A stretch of 64,000 nucleotides of DNA from Pantoea sp. AS-PWVM4 (lineage in GTDB: Bacteria > Pseudomonadota > Gammaproteobacteria > Enterobacterales > Enterobacteriaceae). The stretch is from positions 1-64,000 of the forward strand of contig NZ_ASZC01000008.1 of assembly GCF_000468095.1 (NCBI RefSeq), written 5' to 3'. Under the pieces are notes generated by a model. The model searched no databases. It was not told where the DNA came from and worked only from the letters and a program-made list of their open reading frames with translations. Below are positions 27,259 to 36,849 of the stretch, piece by piece. Made by a program: the position numbers and the translations under genes. The first letter of the stretch is position 1, and every line of letters starts with the position of its first letter.

Positions 27259-28066
27259 GACGCGGCTCCGCCAGCAGGTCACGGCATACCGGTTTATCAT
27301 GCTCGACGCCCAACAGGGTGCAGACGATGCCGCACAACTCGGTCTGTTGTGGTTGCAGATCCGGCTGTTTTGAGAAGCCTTCACCAAACACAAACAGCGG
27401 CACGTTGGTTTCCTCCGGCAGAATCCCGCCGTGAGAGCGATCGTCGTTCATGCCGTGGTCGGCGGTGACAATCACCTGGTAACCGGCAGCCAACCAGCCT
27501 GGCATCCAGTGCGACAGATAACCATCCGCCATGCGCGCACGGTTGCGATACTGTGGTGACGACAGGCTATGTTTGTGCCCGGCATCGTCAATATTCATCG
27601 GGTGGATCAGCATAAAGTCCGGGTCGTGGCGCAGACGCAGGCTTTCGGCATCTTCAAACAGGTGGGAATCCGGGTAGCCGTCGTCCCAGTAAAAGTGCCC
27701 ATATTGAATGGGCAGGTCAGGCGCGACCGTATGCCGGTCGCGCGCTGCGTTAAACGGGGTCTGATTATACAGCTCACTCACCCAGTGGTACGCCGCAGCC
27801 GCAGTGGTTAAACCGGCGGCGCGGGCATAATGGAAGATGCTGCGCTCTTTGCTCAACCGACTGACGCCATTATGAATGATGCCGCTACGCACCGGCGGGA
27901 TGCCGGTGAGAATACATTCGTATAGCGGCCGCGACAGCGACGGCAACTCGCAGGTCAGGGTGTAATATTGGCCATTGCCCTGCGCGCATTCGGCAAACAG
28001 GTAACCCATTGCGTGCTGTGCCACCTGATTGCTCAGCCCATCCAGTACCACCAGGATTGTTTTCAT
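27248..28066 (-). CDS. Alkaline-phosphatase-superfamily hydrolase inside the ABC operon
   Basis: A 272-residue protein of the type I phosphodiesterase/nucleotide pyrophosphatase group. Visible metal and catalytic positions, assigned by eye: Asp9 (VVLDGLS), a Ser nucleophile at 43 or 45 (LPSLSRP), Asp160/Asp161 and His164 (NIDDAGHKH), Asp203-His204 (TADHGMND) and His212 (SHGG). No signal peptide is seen, so it should act in the cytoplasm on the imported compound, cleaving a phosphodiester, phosphate ester or C-P bond. Phosphonoacetate hydrolase is a known member of this superfamily, but residues alone do not fix the substrate. It sits between the binding-protein and permease genes. Confidence 0.8.
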   Translation of the reverse strand: MKTILVVLDGLSNQVAQHAMGYLFAECAQGNGQYYTLTCELPSLSRPLYECILTGIPPVRSGIIHNGVSRLSKERSIFHYARAAGLTTAAAAYHWVSELYNQTPFNAARDRHTVAPDLPIQYGHFYWDDGYPDSHLFEDAESLRLRHDPDFMLIHPMNIDDAGHKHSLSSPQYRNRARMADGYLSHWMPGWLAAGYQVIVTADHGMNDDRSHGGILPEETNVPLFVFGEGFSKQPDLQPQQTELCGIVCTLLGVEHDKPVCRDLLAEPRHEG

Positions 28067-28076
28067 CCCCTTCTCC

Positions 28077-29138
28077 TTACTGCTGCATATTGATGATCAC
28101 GTTCTCCTGCCACAGACGCGGCAGTGCTTTTGACGATTTATCCCAGGCAGCCTGGTCTTTGATCGGTCGGGCATTTTTGTACTCAGATTCCGGCAGCAGT
28201 TTGGCCTGCACGTCAGCTGGCAGCGTGAGGTATTTGGCACGAATCGGGCGTGCGTAACCTTTTGCCAGGTTAGTCTGACCGGCATCAGAGAAGATATATT
28301 CGCGCGCCAGTTTGGCGGCGTTCGGGTGTTTGGCGTATTTGTTGATGATGGTGGTGTAGCCAGACGTCACGGAACCGTCGGATGGGATCACCACTTCATA
28401 GCGGTTTTTGTCGATCTGATCGCGGTAGTTCAGACCGTTGAAGTCCCACACTACAGCAACCTGGATTTCGCCTTTCTCAATGTTGGCAATTACCGGATCG
28501 GTCACGCCGAGACGGCTCTGTTTGGCGAGGTCAGCAAAGAAGTTCAGTGCCGGTTTCAGGTTCTTCTCGTCACCGCCCAGCGCGTAGTTAGCCGCCAGAA
28601 CACCGTTGGCAGCCTGAGCAGCCACACCGACGTCACCGATAGTGACCACATACTTACCTTTTTTCAGATCGGCCCAGCTATGCGGGACATCTTTCACCTG
28701 CTGCTTGTCGACGAGGAACGCGATGGTGCCGGTATAGGCCAGCATCCAGTTGCCTTCTTTATCTTTCGCCCAGTCCGGCACCTGATCCCAGTGCGTCGGC
28801 TTGTAGGGCTGTGCCAGACCTTTCGCTACCGCGACCGGGCCAAAAGCGGCACCCACGTCGCCGATATCGGCGCTGGCATTCTCTTTTTCTGCGGCAAATT
28901 TAGCCAGCTCCTGCGCCGATGACATATCGGTATCGCTGTGCTTCAGGCCATATTTGCTACTGATGTCATTCCAGGTATCTTTCCAGTTGGCCCAGCTATC
29001 TGGCATACCGACGCTGTTGATTTGACCTTCACTGCGCGCGGCTTTTTCCAACGCGGCGAGGTCGTTGTCGGCGGCTTGCGCGGCTGGCAACGCAAGCAGT
29101 ACGGCACTGGCTACTACAGAGGCGATTAACGCTTTCAT
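28077..29138 (-). CDS. ABC transporter periplasmic binding protein, organophosphorus-type (inferred)
   Basis: A 353-residue binding protein with a clear signal peptide (MKALIASVVASAVLLALPAAQAAD). It belongs to the iron/thiamine/putrescine/2-aminoethylphosphonate type of receptor, with blocks WKDTWNDISSKYG, GDVGAAFGPVAVAKGLAQPY, WDFNGLNYRDQ and the C-terminal REYIFSDAGQTNLAKGYARPIR. It is the first gene of the operon, preceded by a GGGAG site. The divergent regulator is separated by about 225 bases that include Pho boxes. Confidence 0.88.
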   Translation of the reverse strand: MKALIASVVASAVLLALPAAQAADNDLAALEKAARSEGQINSVGMPDSWANWKDTWNDISSKYGLKHSDTDMSSAQELAKFAAEKENASADIGDVGAAFGPVAVAKGLAQPYKPTHWDQVPDWAKDKEGNWMLAYTGTIAFLVDKQQVKDVPHSWADLKKGKYVVTIGDVGVAAQAANGVLAANYALGGDEKNLKPALNFFADLAKQSRLGVTDPVIANIEKGEIQVAVVWDFNGLNYRDQIDKNRYEVVIPSDGSVTSGYTTIINKYAKHPNAAKLAREYIFSDAGQTNLAKGYARPIRAKYLTLPADVQAKLLPESEYKNARPIKDQAAWDKSSKALPRLWQENVIINMQQ

Positions 29139-29301
29139 CTCAGTTGCTCCCGGTGTAAGTTGAGGGACATCTTGGTCTAGTCCAGCAAGAACCGAGCCAA
29201 TTTAGCTGTTGCAGATGAAGGTTTTATGACTAAGGCGGTAAAATGTGGTGTAGAGCGCCGATCCACACAGATGTTCGGAAGGCATTGAGACCAGGTTTAC
29301 G

Positions 29302-29334
29302 TTGTCATTAGAATGTCATCGAACTGTCATAGTG
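29302..29334 (+). promoter_or_regulatory. Three-unit Pho box between the ABC operon and its GntR regulator
   Basis: Three contiguous 11-base units each carry TGTCAT: TTGTCATTAGA, ATGTCATCGAA and CTGTCATAGTG. This is the PhoB direct-repeat pattern. Orientation is toward the GntR-family gene; the same bound PhoB could also affect the divergent operon. A reading of the regulator from an ATG at 29313 would start inside this element and is rejected. Confidence 0.75.
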
Positions 29335-29363
29335 CAGCTTCGCCCCAAAATGAGGCTTTAAAG

Positions 29364-30062
29364 ATGTTGTCGAAAACGGCAGATGTCATCGCAGCCGCGC
29401 TGCACAGTCGGATTGACGCAGGCGAGTTCACCAGCGGGCGCTTGCCTGCGGAACGCAGCCTGAGCGAACAATATTCCACCACGCGTATTACCTTGCGTGA
29501 AGCGCTGGGATCGCTGGAGGCACAGGGTGTTATTTACCGTGAATTGCGCCGCGGTTGGTTTCTCGCCCCGCCGCGATTGGTGTACAACCCGTTGCACCAC
29601 AGCCATTTCCACGCGATGGCTGCCCAACAGGGGCGGATTGCCAGCACTGAGGTGATTGAAGCGCGTAAAGCGCCGGTGCACTCCTCGGTGGCGCATCAAC
29701 TGCAACTGGCTGAAGGCGATGAGGTTTACCTGATTCGCCGTCTGCGCCGCATTGATGGGCGCGCGGTGCTGTATGTGGAGCACTATCTTAACCCACACTA
29801 TTTTCCGGGCCTGCTTGACGAGGACCTCACCCGCTCCCTGACTGACCTGTATAACCACCGCTATGGCATTCGTTACGGCGGCGCGCGTTTTACTATCCTG
29901 CCGGGGCCATTACCCGCTCATGCCGCGCCAGCATTAAATGTTGCCAGCGGCACGCCAGGATTGCTGATTACCCGCACCAACCGTGATCAGCACAAACGTG
30001 TCATCGACTGCGACTGTGAGTACTGGCGCTATGATGCGCTGTGCGTGGATGTGGATGTCTGA
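29364..30062 (+). CDS. GntR-family regulator with UTRA domain (PhnR-like)
   Basis: The 232-residue protein has an N-terminal winged helix (ALHSRIDAGEFTSGRLPAERSLSEQYSTTRITLREALGSLEAQGVIYR) and a C-terminal UTRA ligand-binding domain (ARKAPVHSSVAHQLQLAEGDEVYLIRRLRRIDGRAVLYVEHYL). It resembles PhnR of the Salmonella 2-aminoethylphosphonate cluster in layout (TTRIT..REAL, RRGWF). It is divergent from the ABC operon and probably controls it in response to the transported compound. The ATG at 29364 has GAGG eight bases upstream. Confidence 0.85.
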   Translation: MLSKTADVIAAALHSRIDAGEFTSGRLPAERSLSEQYSTTRITLREALGSLEAQGVIYRELRRGWFLAPPRLVYNPLHHSHFHAMAAQQGRIASTEVIEARKAPVHSSVAHQLQLAEGDEVYLIRRLRRIDGRAVLYVEHYLNPHYFPGLLDEDLTRSLTDLYNHRYGIRYGGARFTILPGPLPAHAAPALNVASGTPGLLITRTNRDQHKRVIDCDCEYWRYDALCVDVDV

Positions 30063-30068
30063 CCATAT

Positions 30069-30084
30069 TGTGATTTTGATCACA
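30069..30084. promoter_or_regulatory. CRP site upstream of psiE
   Basis: TGTGATTTTGATCACA carries the TGTGA and TCACA half-sites of the CRP consensus with the correct 6-base centre. It lies 49 bases before the psiE ATG. In E. coli psiE is under both PhoB and cAMP-CRP control; no Pho box was seen here. Confidence 0.8.
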
Positions 30085-30132
30085 CTACCGCATGATAGCG
30101 CCAGAGATAACTCGTTTTATTAAGGCGCAAAA

Positions 30133-30543
30133 ATGACTGAAAAATCAGCGGCGGGGCAACTGATTGCCACGGCTCTGCAATGGGTATTGAACCTGGGATT
30201 GGTGATCCTGGCGATCATTCTGGTGGTATTCCTGGGTAAGGAAACCATTCATCTGGCCAACGTGCTGTTTAGCACCGGCGAACAGGCGTCGTCATTTCTG
30301 CTGATCGAAGGGATTGTGATCTACTTTCTCTATTTCGAATTTATCGCGTTGATTGTGAAGTATTTCCAGTCTGGCTATCACTTCCCATTGCGCTATTTCG
30401 TCTATATCGGCATCACTGCGATCATTCGGTTGATTATCGTCGACCATAAAAACCCGTTCGATACGCTGTGCTACTCCGCCGCCATTCTGATTCTGGTGGT
30501 GACGCTGTGGCTCGCGAACAGCAACAGATTGAAACGCGAGTAA
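30133..30543 (+). CDS. psiE: Phosphate-starvation-inducible membrane protein PsiE
   Basis: PsiE is a small inner-membrane protein of unknown activity induced by phosphate starvation. The 136-residue protein has about four membrane segments and the highly conserved core [44 protein letters not shown] and the ending NRLKRE, near-identical to E. coli. It stands alone behind a CRP site and is followed by a palindromic repeat. Confidence 0.95.
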   Translation: MTEKSAAGQLIATALQWVLNLGLVILAIILVVFLGKETIHLANVLFSTGEQASSFLLIEGIVIYFLYFEFIALIVKYFQSGYHFPLRYFVYIGITAIIRLIIVDHKNPFDTLCYSAAILILVVTLWLANSNRLKRE

Positions 30544-30552
30544 TTTCACGTC

Positions 30553-30626
30553 CGTAGCGGCGCGATTTATCGCGCGGGCTTTTCCTTCAGCGCGCACGAA
30601 ATTGCGCGATAAATCGCGCCGCTACG
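30553..30626. repeat. Inverted pair of the GTAGCGGCGCGA palindrome after psiE
   Basis: A 23-base arm starting CGTAGCGGCGCG (30553-30575) is the exact reverse complement of 30604-30626, separated by 28 bases. The two copies face each other between convergent psiE and the peptidase gene. A GGGCTTTTCC tract follows the left arm, so it may terminate psiE. Confidence 0.9.
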
Positions 30627-30632
30627 CATCCC

Positions 30633-32669
30633 TTAGTTACCCATTAACATTTGCCACAAAAACTCCTCCACTAACGCCATCTTGAATGCAATCTGCCCTT
30701 TCTCTGGCGCGTTACCGTGTCCGGCCTCGGTTTCTTCATATAACCAAACCTGCTGATGTCCTTGTTGCTGCATCCGCGCCACCATTTTACGGGCGTGCGC
30801 CGGACTCACGCGATCATCCCGGGTTCCGGTGGTAAACAGGGTGGGAGGATAGGTTTTATCGGCCTGAACCTTGTCGAAGGGGGAATAGTTTTTCAGCCAT
30901 TGCCACTCTTCCGGTTTGTCCGGATCGCCATATTCCGCAATCCAGGATGCGCCTGCCAGCCAGCGATGATAGTTCGCCATATCCAGCAGCGGAACTTCGC
31001 AGACCAACGCGCCGAAGTATGCGGGGTAGTCCGTCAACATATTGCCAATCAGCAATCCGCCATTGCTGCCGCCGCGTGCGGCAAGACGTGCCGGGCAGGT
31101 GACATTGCGCGCGACAAGGTCGGCAGCGACAGCAGCAAAATCCTCATAAGCCCGGTGACGATGCTCTTTTAACGCTGCCTGGTGCCACTGCGGGCCATAC
31201 TCACCTCCGCCGCGAATATTTGCCACAACGTAAACGCCGCCTTTTTGCAACCATGTCGCCCCTGGCGCGCCCAGATAGGAGGGCGTCAGCGAGACTTCAA
31301 AGCCGCCGTAGCCATTAAGTAACGTCGGATGATCGCCGTTCAACGTCAGATTTTTGGCGCTAACCTGGAAATAGGGAATAGGGGTGCCATCCAGCGATAG
31401 CGCAAAATGTTGCGTCACTGCAAAGTCTGTGGCGTCGAAGCTGGCCGGATCCTGCTTCACCTCTACGCGCGTTTGTCGATCAAAGTCACCGTAGCTCAGA
31501 CGTCGCGGCTGTAAAAAACCGTGGCTGATGAGTGCGTAGCGGTTGTTCTCATTATCCAGCGCATGCGCGAATACATTGGTGGCATCATTGAGGCTGATCT
31601 CTTCAACCGTCTGCCACTCTCCTTCTGCCAGTGCCATCACGCTGACGCTTTCCACCACGTCGCGGATCTTATCGATCAACAGATAATCACGCGTGGCAGA
31701 GTAGCTATTCAATGTGGTGTGCGCATCTGGCGTAAACAGGGTGGTGAAGTGGCGTTTTCCCTGTTGAAAATCGTCCAGGTTAATCGCCAGTAACGCGCCT
31801 GCCGGGTAGACCTCATCCGCTATCTGCCAGCGGCTGGTCAGGGTAACCAGCAGCCACTCTTTGAAAAAACCGGCAGTGGCATCATCCGGGATGGCAATGT
31901 GTTCCAGCTGGCCCTGATCTTTCAGTAACCAGGTTTGATGACGGTAAAAATCGATCCCGCGATACACCAACTCTTTCTCATAACCCGGAGTATGAATACG
32001 CCAGGCAGAAACTGAGAGATCGTTGACCTCACCTGCGTAAATCAACGGGGCGGATTCAGGGGACGTGCCGCGCTGCCAGCGCCGGACACAGCGTGGATAG
32101 CCGGAAGAGGTCAAGGTTTCGCCCCCCGCATCCAGGCTGAGTAAAAGGGTGTTTTCATCTACCCAACTCACCCGGCTTTTGCTGACAGGGAGAAAAAAGC
32201 CGTCGTTGATAAAGGTCTTACTGACCAGATCAAACTCGCGTATCTCACAGGCATCGCCGCCGCTGGAGAGGTAAATCAGCGCACGCGCGTAGTCGGGGTA
32301 GAGTGGCTGTGCGCCATGAAAACTCCAGTGGCTGTTTTCCTGTTGGTTGAGTTGATCCAAATCCAGCACGGTTTCCCACTCGGGTTCGGCGCTCTGATAG
32401 GAGACCGCGTTAGTACGCCGCCAGATACCGCGCGGATGTTCCTCATCCTGCCAGAAGTTATACAGGCTCTCGCGATAGTGGGTAACCCAGGGAATGTTGG
32501 ACTTGTCATTCAGCCAATGCAGCGTCGCTTGCTGGGCCTGTTGGAAACGGCTGCCCTGAGCGAATTGAGCAGTGGTAAGGCTGTTTTGTGTGGCGACCCA
32601 GCTGAGTGCCTGGTCGTTTAGGGGTTGCTCCAGTGCGTTTAACAGATCCTGATGTTGTTCTGGCGTCAT
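30633..32669 (-). CDS. Prolyl-oligopeptidase-family serine peptidase (S9)
   Basis: A 678-residue cytoplasmic-looking peptidase without a signal peptide. The N-terminal part is the beta-propeller that filters peptides; the C-terminal alpha/beta-hydrolase has the catalytic Ser at about 535 (GGSNGG), Asp at 618 or 619 (TRDDRVSP) and His at about 651 (EAGHGN). The VANIRGGGEYGPQWHQAALKEHR block before the Ser is family-typical. It is not the PtrB oligopeptidase B type by sequence. A TAAGGAG site precedes the ATG. In E. coli xylE and the mal genes lie between psiE and ubiC; here only this gene does. Confidence 0.88.
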   Translation of the reverse strand: MTPEQHQDLLNALEQPLNDQALSWVATQNSLTTAQFAQGSRFQQAQQATLHWLNDKSNIPWVTHYRESLYNFWQDEEHPRGIWRRTNAVSYQSAEPEWETVLDLDQLNQQENSHWSFHGAQPLYPDYARALIYLSSGGDACEIREFDLVSKTFINDGFFLPVSKSRVSWVDENTLLLSLDAGGETLTSSGYPRCVRRWQRGTSPESAPLIYAGEVNDLSVSAWRIHTPGYEKELVYRGIDFYRHQTWLLKDQGQLEHIAIPDDATAGFFKEWLLVTLTSRWQIADEVYPAGALLAINLDDFQQGKRHFTTLFTPDAHTTLNSYSATRDYLLIDKIRDVVESVSVMALAEGEWQTVEEISLNDATNVFAHALDNENNRYALISHGFLQPRRLSYGDFDRQTRVEVKQDPASFDATDFAVTQHFALSLDGTPIPYFQVSAKNLTLNGDHPTLLNGYGGFEVSLTPSYLGAPGATWLQKGGVYVVANIRGGGEYGPQWHQAALKEHRHRAYEDFAAVAADLVARNVTCPARLAARGGSNGGLLIGNMLTDYPAYFGALVCEVPLLDMANYHRWLAGASWIAEYGDPDKPEEWQWLKNYSPFDKVQADKTYPPTLFTTGTRDDRVSPAHARKMVARMQQQGHQQVWLYEETEAGHGNAPEKGQIAFKMALVEEFLWQMLMGN

Positions 32670-32817
32670 GACATCTCCTTAGTAGCCTGGTGAACTGAAA
32701 CAAGCATAGCGGTTTTGCATTGAATTAACTTACAACGCATTTCCGGCAACGCTTCGTTATTCGCGCTGCGGCGGTGGTGCGTTACACTGGGCGCACTTTT
32801 TTCTGTGGAGAGTTTTT

Positions 32818-33330
32818 ATGTCTCAGGATGCGCTGGCGCAATTGCGCGCGCTACACTGGCTGCCTGCTTCTTCCCCGCTGCTAACCGCACCCTTGCTCGA
32901 CTGGCTAATGGAAGAAGACTCGATGACACGACGCTTTGAGCAGCATTGCCAGCAAGTCACGGTGCAACTGGTACGTGAAGCCTTTATTGATGCCGGTGAA
33001 CTGCAAGAGGAAGGGGATTTGCTACCCGCAGATCAGCGCTTCTGGCTGCGAGAAATTTTGTTATGCGGCGATGGTGTGCCCTGGCTGGCTGGCCGCACCC
33101 TGGTGCCGGAAAGCACGCTTAATGGCCCTGAGCAGATGCTACAGCAGCTTGGTACACGCCCACTCGGGCGCTATCTGTTTGCCGACTCTACCCTGACGCG
33201 AGATTTTATCGATCCGGGTCAGGTCGGTGCGCTGTGGGGACGGCGTTCCCGTTTACGCCTCTCCGGCAAACCGCTGTTGTTAACTGAACTGTTTTTACCG
33301 GCGTCGCCACTTTATCGCGCGCTGGATTAA
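32818..33330 (+). CDS. ubiC: Chorismate pyruvate-lyase UbiC
   Basis: UbiC converts chorismate to 4-hydroxybenzoate and pyruvate, the first step of ubiquinone synthesis. The 170-residue protein carries the family blocks [44 protein letters not shown] and the active-site segment [29 protein letters not shown]. ubiA follows after 11 bases in the same direction, giving the classic ubiCA operon. Confidence 0.96.
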   Translation: MSQDALAQLRALHWLPASSPLLTAPLLDWLMEEDSMTRRFEQHCQQVTVQLVREAFIDAGELQEEGDLLPADQRFWLREILLCGDGVPWLAGRTLVPESTLNGPEQMLQQLGTRPLGRYLFADSTLTRDFIDPGQVGALWGRRSRLRLSGKPLLLTELFLPASPLYRALD

Positions 33331-33341
33331 GGATAAGGATT

Positions 33342-34226
33342 GTGCAAAAGACCCTGGGAATAAATAAATTACAGGCCTACAGCCGCCTGATGCGCATTGA
33401 TAAACCGATTGGCACGCTGCTGCTGCTGTGGCCAACGCTGTGGGCGCTGTGGTTATCTGGCATGGCGATTCCTCCACTCCCGGTGCTGCTGGTGTTTGTG
33501 TTGGGTGTCATTGTGATGCGTGCTGCGGGTTGCGTCATTAATGACTACGCCGACCGTAAAGTCGATGGACATGTGAAACGTACCGCTGCACGCCCGCTGG
33601 CGAGTGGGCTGGTGACGGAAAAAGAAGCGAAGCTGCTGTTTGTGGGCTTAGCGCTGCTGGCGTTTTTGCTGGTGCTGACCATGAATCGCATGACGATTAT
33701 GTTGTCAGTGGTGGGGCTGGCGCTGGCCTGGGTTTATCCCTTCATGAAGCGTTATACCCATCTGCCACAGGTGGTGCTGGGCGCTGCTTTTGGCTGGGCC
33801 ATTCCCATGGGTTGGGCGGCAGTTAGTGAGTCCTTACCTTTAGTCTGCTGGCTGGTGTTTATTGCCAACCTGTGCTGGACGGTCGCGTACGATACACAAT
33901 ACGCTATGGTGGATCGGGACGATGATTTAAAGATAGGCGTGAAATCGACGGCCATTCTGTTTGGTCGCTATGACAAGTTGATCATCGGCTTGTTGCAGCT
34001 GGCAACGCTGGGTCTGATGGTGCTGGTGGGGATGCTGCTGAATCTGAATGGCGCGTTTTACTGGTCGCTGCTGTTAGCGGCAGGCTTGTTTGTCCATCAG
34101 CAGAAGTTGATTGCTCAACGCGAGCGCGAACCCTGCTTCCAGGCATTCCTGAATAACAACTACGTTGGTCTGGTGCTGTTTATCGGTATTCTGTTGAATA
34201 CTCAGCCGTTTATCGATTTGCTGTAG
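33342..34226 (+). CDS. ubiA: 4-hydroxybenzoate octaprenyltransferase UbiA
   Basis: UbiA is an inner-membrane enzyme that attaches the polyprenyl tail to 4-hydroxybenzoate. The 294-residue protein has about nine membrane helices and both Asp-rich Mg-diphosphate motifs: [15 protein letters not shown] and [12 protein letters not shown]. The start is GTG with an AAGGA site upstream. It ends at a bidirectional terminator shared with plsB. Confidence 0.96.
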   Translation: MQKTLGINKLQAYSRLMRIDKPIGTLLLLWPTLWALWLSGMAIPPLPVLLVFVLGVIVMRAAGCVINDYADRKVDGHVKRTAARPLASGLVTEKEAKLLFVGLALLAFLLVLTMNRMTIMLSVVGLALAWVYPFMKRYTHLPQVVLGAAFGWAIPMGWAAVSESLPLVCWLVFIANLCWTVAYDTQYAMVDRDDDLKIGVKSTAILFGRYDKLIIGLLQLATLGLMVLVGMLLNLNGAFYWSLLLAAGLFVHQQKLIAQREREPCFQAFLNNNYVGLVLFIGILLNTQPFIDLL

Positions 34227-34256
34227 CAGCGCGATTTTTCGTGCGATTGTTGAAGT

Positions 34257-34290
34257 AAAAAAGCCGTCATCCAGTGGATGACGGCTTTTT
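34257..34290. terminator. Bidirectional terminator between ubiA and plsB
   Basis: AAGCCGTCATCC (34261-34272) pairs with GGATGACGGCTT (34276-34287), with A-rich sequence on the left and T-rich on the right, so it can terminate both ubiA and convergent plsB. Confidence 0.9.
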
Positions 34291-34300
34291 CATTAGCACC

Positions 34301-36724
34301 TTAATCGTGAGCGACTGCACTCTCGATGGTCAGACGCACATCGCTGGTCACCAACTCGGCCAGCATTTGCCACATGGCCTGTGTCTGCTCTGGATCGGCA
34401 TCGCCACCGTCGCTGATATAGCTTTCATCGCGCAGGGTCAGCACCAGCGCGGTGAACACCGCTTTATCAAAGAACTCAGGGGCATTGATGCCGTGCAGCA
34501 CCGACAAACGCTGTGCCAGTGTACGGCTCTCTTTTTCCAGCGTGCCACGGCTGATAGTGGGTTTCGCACTGAGAATCGAGAAGGTGATGGCAAAACGCTG
34601 GAGCGTTTCACGGATACCCGCCGCCAGTAGCTGTAGCGTGCGATAGCGCGCGGTGGTCATTTGTACCTGACCGTTTTGTTGCGTGATCAGACCCTGACGC
34701 GCCATCTCGTTACACAGCGATTGAATCAGCTCAGGCAACTCATTGTTGCTCCAGCGCAGGAACAGTTCACTCTTCAGCATCGGATAGACCAGCGCGACCT
34801 GACGCAACAATTCAGCTTCACTGATTTCACGATGCTGCTGCACAATCGCGGCAATCAGCGACGGCATCACCAGCATGTGTTGAATGTTGTTGCGATAGTA
34901 GGTCATCAACACCGCCTGTTCACGCGGCAGGATGATGATGTCACCGATATTATCCTGCTCAGTCTCGAACTTATTCATGCCCATCGCGTGATCCAGCAGG
35001 GCTTCAGCGCTGAGATTCGGCACCGTGGCTTCCGGTGAGTAGGGCACATTGCGCAGCAATTGGGTGTAGCACTCCAGTTGCTCAATGAGCTGCTCGCGGG
35101 TCAGCGAACGCTGACGAGAAGCCAGTAGCGCGGTGACGCACAGGTTCATGGCATTGGCGGCACCCGCATCGTTAATCCGCACCATCAGGCGGTTGGCGAT
35201 GTCATTCACTGCGGGGTTCATCCACGTCTGACGCTGAGGTTCGATCGGATCAATCGCCTCGCGCCATTCCGGCACATGTTTGTTCAGATAGTTCACCAGC
35301 GGCAGGGGTTCACCGAAGTTCACATAACCCTGGCCAAGATTGCGCAGCTTACGCAGGCCGCGCACCATCTGCATAAAGCCTTCTTTCTCTTTCGCTGCAC
35401 CACGCAGTTCTTTGGCATAGGTGCCGACTTCCATCACATGTTCGTAGCCAATATAAATCGGCACGAAGGTGATAGGACGGCTACCGCCGCGCAGCAATGC
35501 CTGCAACGTCATCGACAGCGTGCCGGTTTTTGGTTCCAGCAAGCGGCCAGTACGTGAGCGCCCGCCTTCCACAAAGTATTCAACCGAATAGCCGCGATTA
35601 AACAACTCGCCCAGATATTCACGGAAGACCGTAGAGTAAAGCTTGTTACCCTTGAAGGTACGGCGAATAAAGAACGCGCCAAGGCGACGGAAAATCGGCC
35701 CGGCGGGCCAGAAATTCAGGTTGATACCTGCGGCGATGTGCGGCGGCACCAGTCCCTGATGGTAGAGAACGTAGGAAAGCAGCAAGTAATCCATGTGGCT
35801 ACGATGGCAGGGGACATAAACGATCTCATGTCCATCCTGTGCCAACTGGCGCACACGCTCGCCACCATTCACGTTGATCCCCTGATAGAGACGACTCCAC
35901 ATCCAACCCATCACGCGATCGGTGACGCGGATAGCTTCATACGAGAAGTCGGCAGCAATCTCTTCCATCAATTCGACGGCGTTTTGCTGTGCTTTCTCGT
36001 GGGAAATCTTTTTGCTGCGCGCCTCATCTTCCACCGCTTTTTCAATCGCTTTCGATTGCAGCAGCTTATTAAACAGATCCTGACGGGCGGGCAAGCGCGG
36101 GCCAATCGCAGCCAGACGCTGGCGGGCAAAGTGGATCCGTGCCACGCGTGCCAGTTTCTGGGCTATCGACTTATCCGTACCGTGTTCGGTCGCCATCTGG
36201 CGCAGTGAAACGGTCGGCGAAAAGCGCACAAAACTATCGCGACCATGCCAGAGAATGGCGAAGAATTTCTGCACACCGTTCAGAATACGCAGGTGAGGGG
36301 TGGATTCCCCCTGAACTTCACGTCCTGGTGCACGTCCAAACATCACCGATACTGGCAGCATCTGTACATCCAGTTCCGGGTTGCTGCGGTGCAGATCAAG
36401 GTAGTCATGAAACAGCTTTACGGACTCCAGGTTCGGCACGAAATACGGGAAAACACGCGGTCCATCGTGGATAAACACATGTCGCGGCAACAATGAGCCG
36501 TCAATTTCCAGCGGTGCGAGCGGATCGGGCAGATCGTGTTTCAGACACTGCGAACGCAGTGTGAGGAGATCGGCCTTGGAGTCATAAGGCAGTACATACA
36601 GGATAGGCCGCGTCGGATCCAGTCCATGCTCGGACACGGGATCGGCGGGAATAGCCTTACTCTTTACCAAAATGGAGAGTGGTAAATTCAATAATTTATA
36701 ATAAAGTTTACGCCAACCTGACAT
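34301..36724 (-). CDS. plsB: Glycerol-3-phosphate acyltransferase PlsB
   Basis: PlsB is the inner-membrane enzyme that makes lysophosphatidate, the first step of phospholipid synthesis. The 807-residue protein shows the acyltransferase motifs HRSHMD (HX4D, catalytic), [18 protein letters not shown] and the later [10 protein letters not shown]. The family start [21 protein letters not shown] sets the ATG at 36722-36724; a longer upstream reading is not used. dgkA is divergent, as in E. coli, linking phosphatidate synthesis and recycling. Confidence 0.97.
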   Translation of the reverse strand: MSGWRKLYYKLLNLPLSILVKSKAIPADPVSEHGLDPTRPILYVLPYDSKADLLTLRSQCLKHDLPDPLAPLEIDGSLLPRHVFIHDGPRVFPYFVPNLESVKLFHDYLDLHRSNPELDVQMLPVSVMFGRAPGREVQGESTPHLRILNGVQKFFAILWHGRDSFVRFSPTVSLRQMATEHGTDKSIAQKLARVARIHFARQRLAAIGPRLPARQDLFNKLLQSKAIEKAVEDEARSKKISHEKAQQNAVELMEEIAADFSYEAIRVTDRVMGWMWSRLYQGINVNGGERVRQLAQDGHEIVYVPCHRSHMDYLLLSYVLYHQGLVPPHIAAGINLNFWPAGPIFRRLGAFFIRRTFKGNKLYSTVFREYLGELFNRGYSVEYFVEGGRSRTGRLLEPKTGTLSMTLQALLRGGSRPITFVPIYIGYEHVMEVGTYAKELRGAAKEKEGFMQMVRGLRKLRNLGQGYVNFGEPLPLVNYLNKHVPEWREAIDPIEPQRQTWMNPAVNDIANRLMVRINDAGAANAMNLCVTALLASRQRSLTREQLIEQLECYTQLLRNVPYSPEATVPNLSAEALLDHAMGMNKFETEQDNIGDIIILPREQAVLMTYYRNNIQHMLVMPSLIAAIVQQHREISEAELLRQVALVYPMLKSELFLRWSNNELPELIQSLCNEMARQGLITQQNGQVQMTTARYRTLQLLAAGIRETLQRFAITFSILSAKPTISRGTLEKESRTLAQRLSVLHGINAPEFFDKAVFTALVLTLRDESYISDGGDADPEQTQAMWQMLAELVTSDVRLTIESAVAHD

Positions 36725-36849
36725 AGACAACTTCAAGCCTCTTGTTAGCAAAGCGCGGCAAGCATACCAGAATGCGCCGCGAAAATCTGTGGCTGCACCA
36801 CTCCGGCTGCCCAGACATTGACGTCAAAACGAGTAAAGGGTTCAACGAC

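Noticed and set aside
27248-28066. Calling the hydrolase phosphonoacetate hydrolase
   Set aside because: Superfamily fits, but the residues that define that substrate cannot be confirmed by eye.
24622-29138. Naming the ABC operon phnSTUV
   Set aside because: Layout and regulator resemble the Salmonella cluster, but ATPase sequence differs from PhnT as recalled and the embedded hydrolase is not part of it. Substrate left open.
29313-29363. Longer start for the GntR/UTRA regulator
   Set aside because: The ATG at 29313 lies inside the Pho box; the ATG at 29364 has a good ribosome site and matches the family start.
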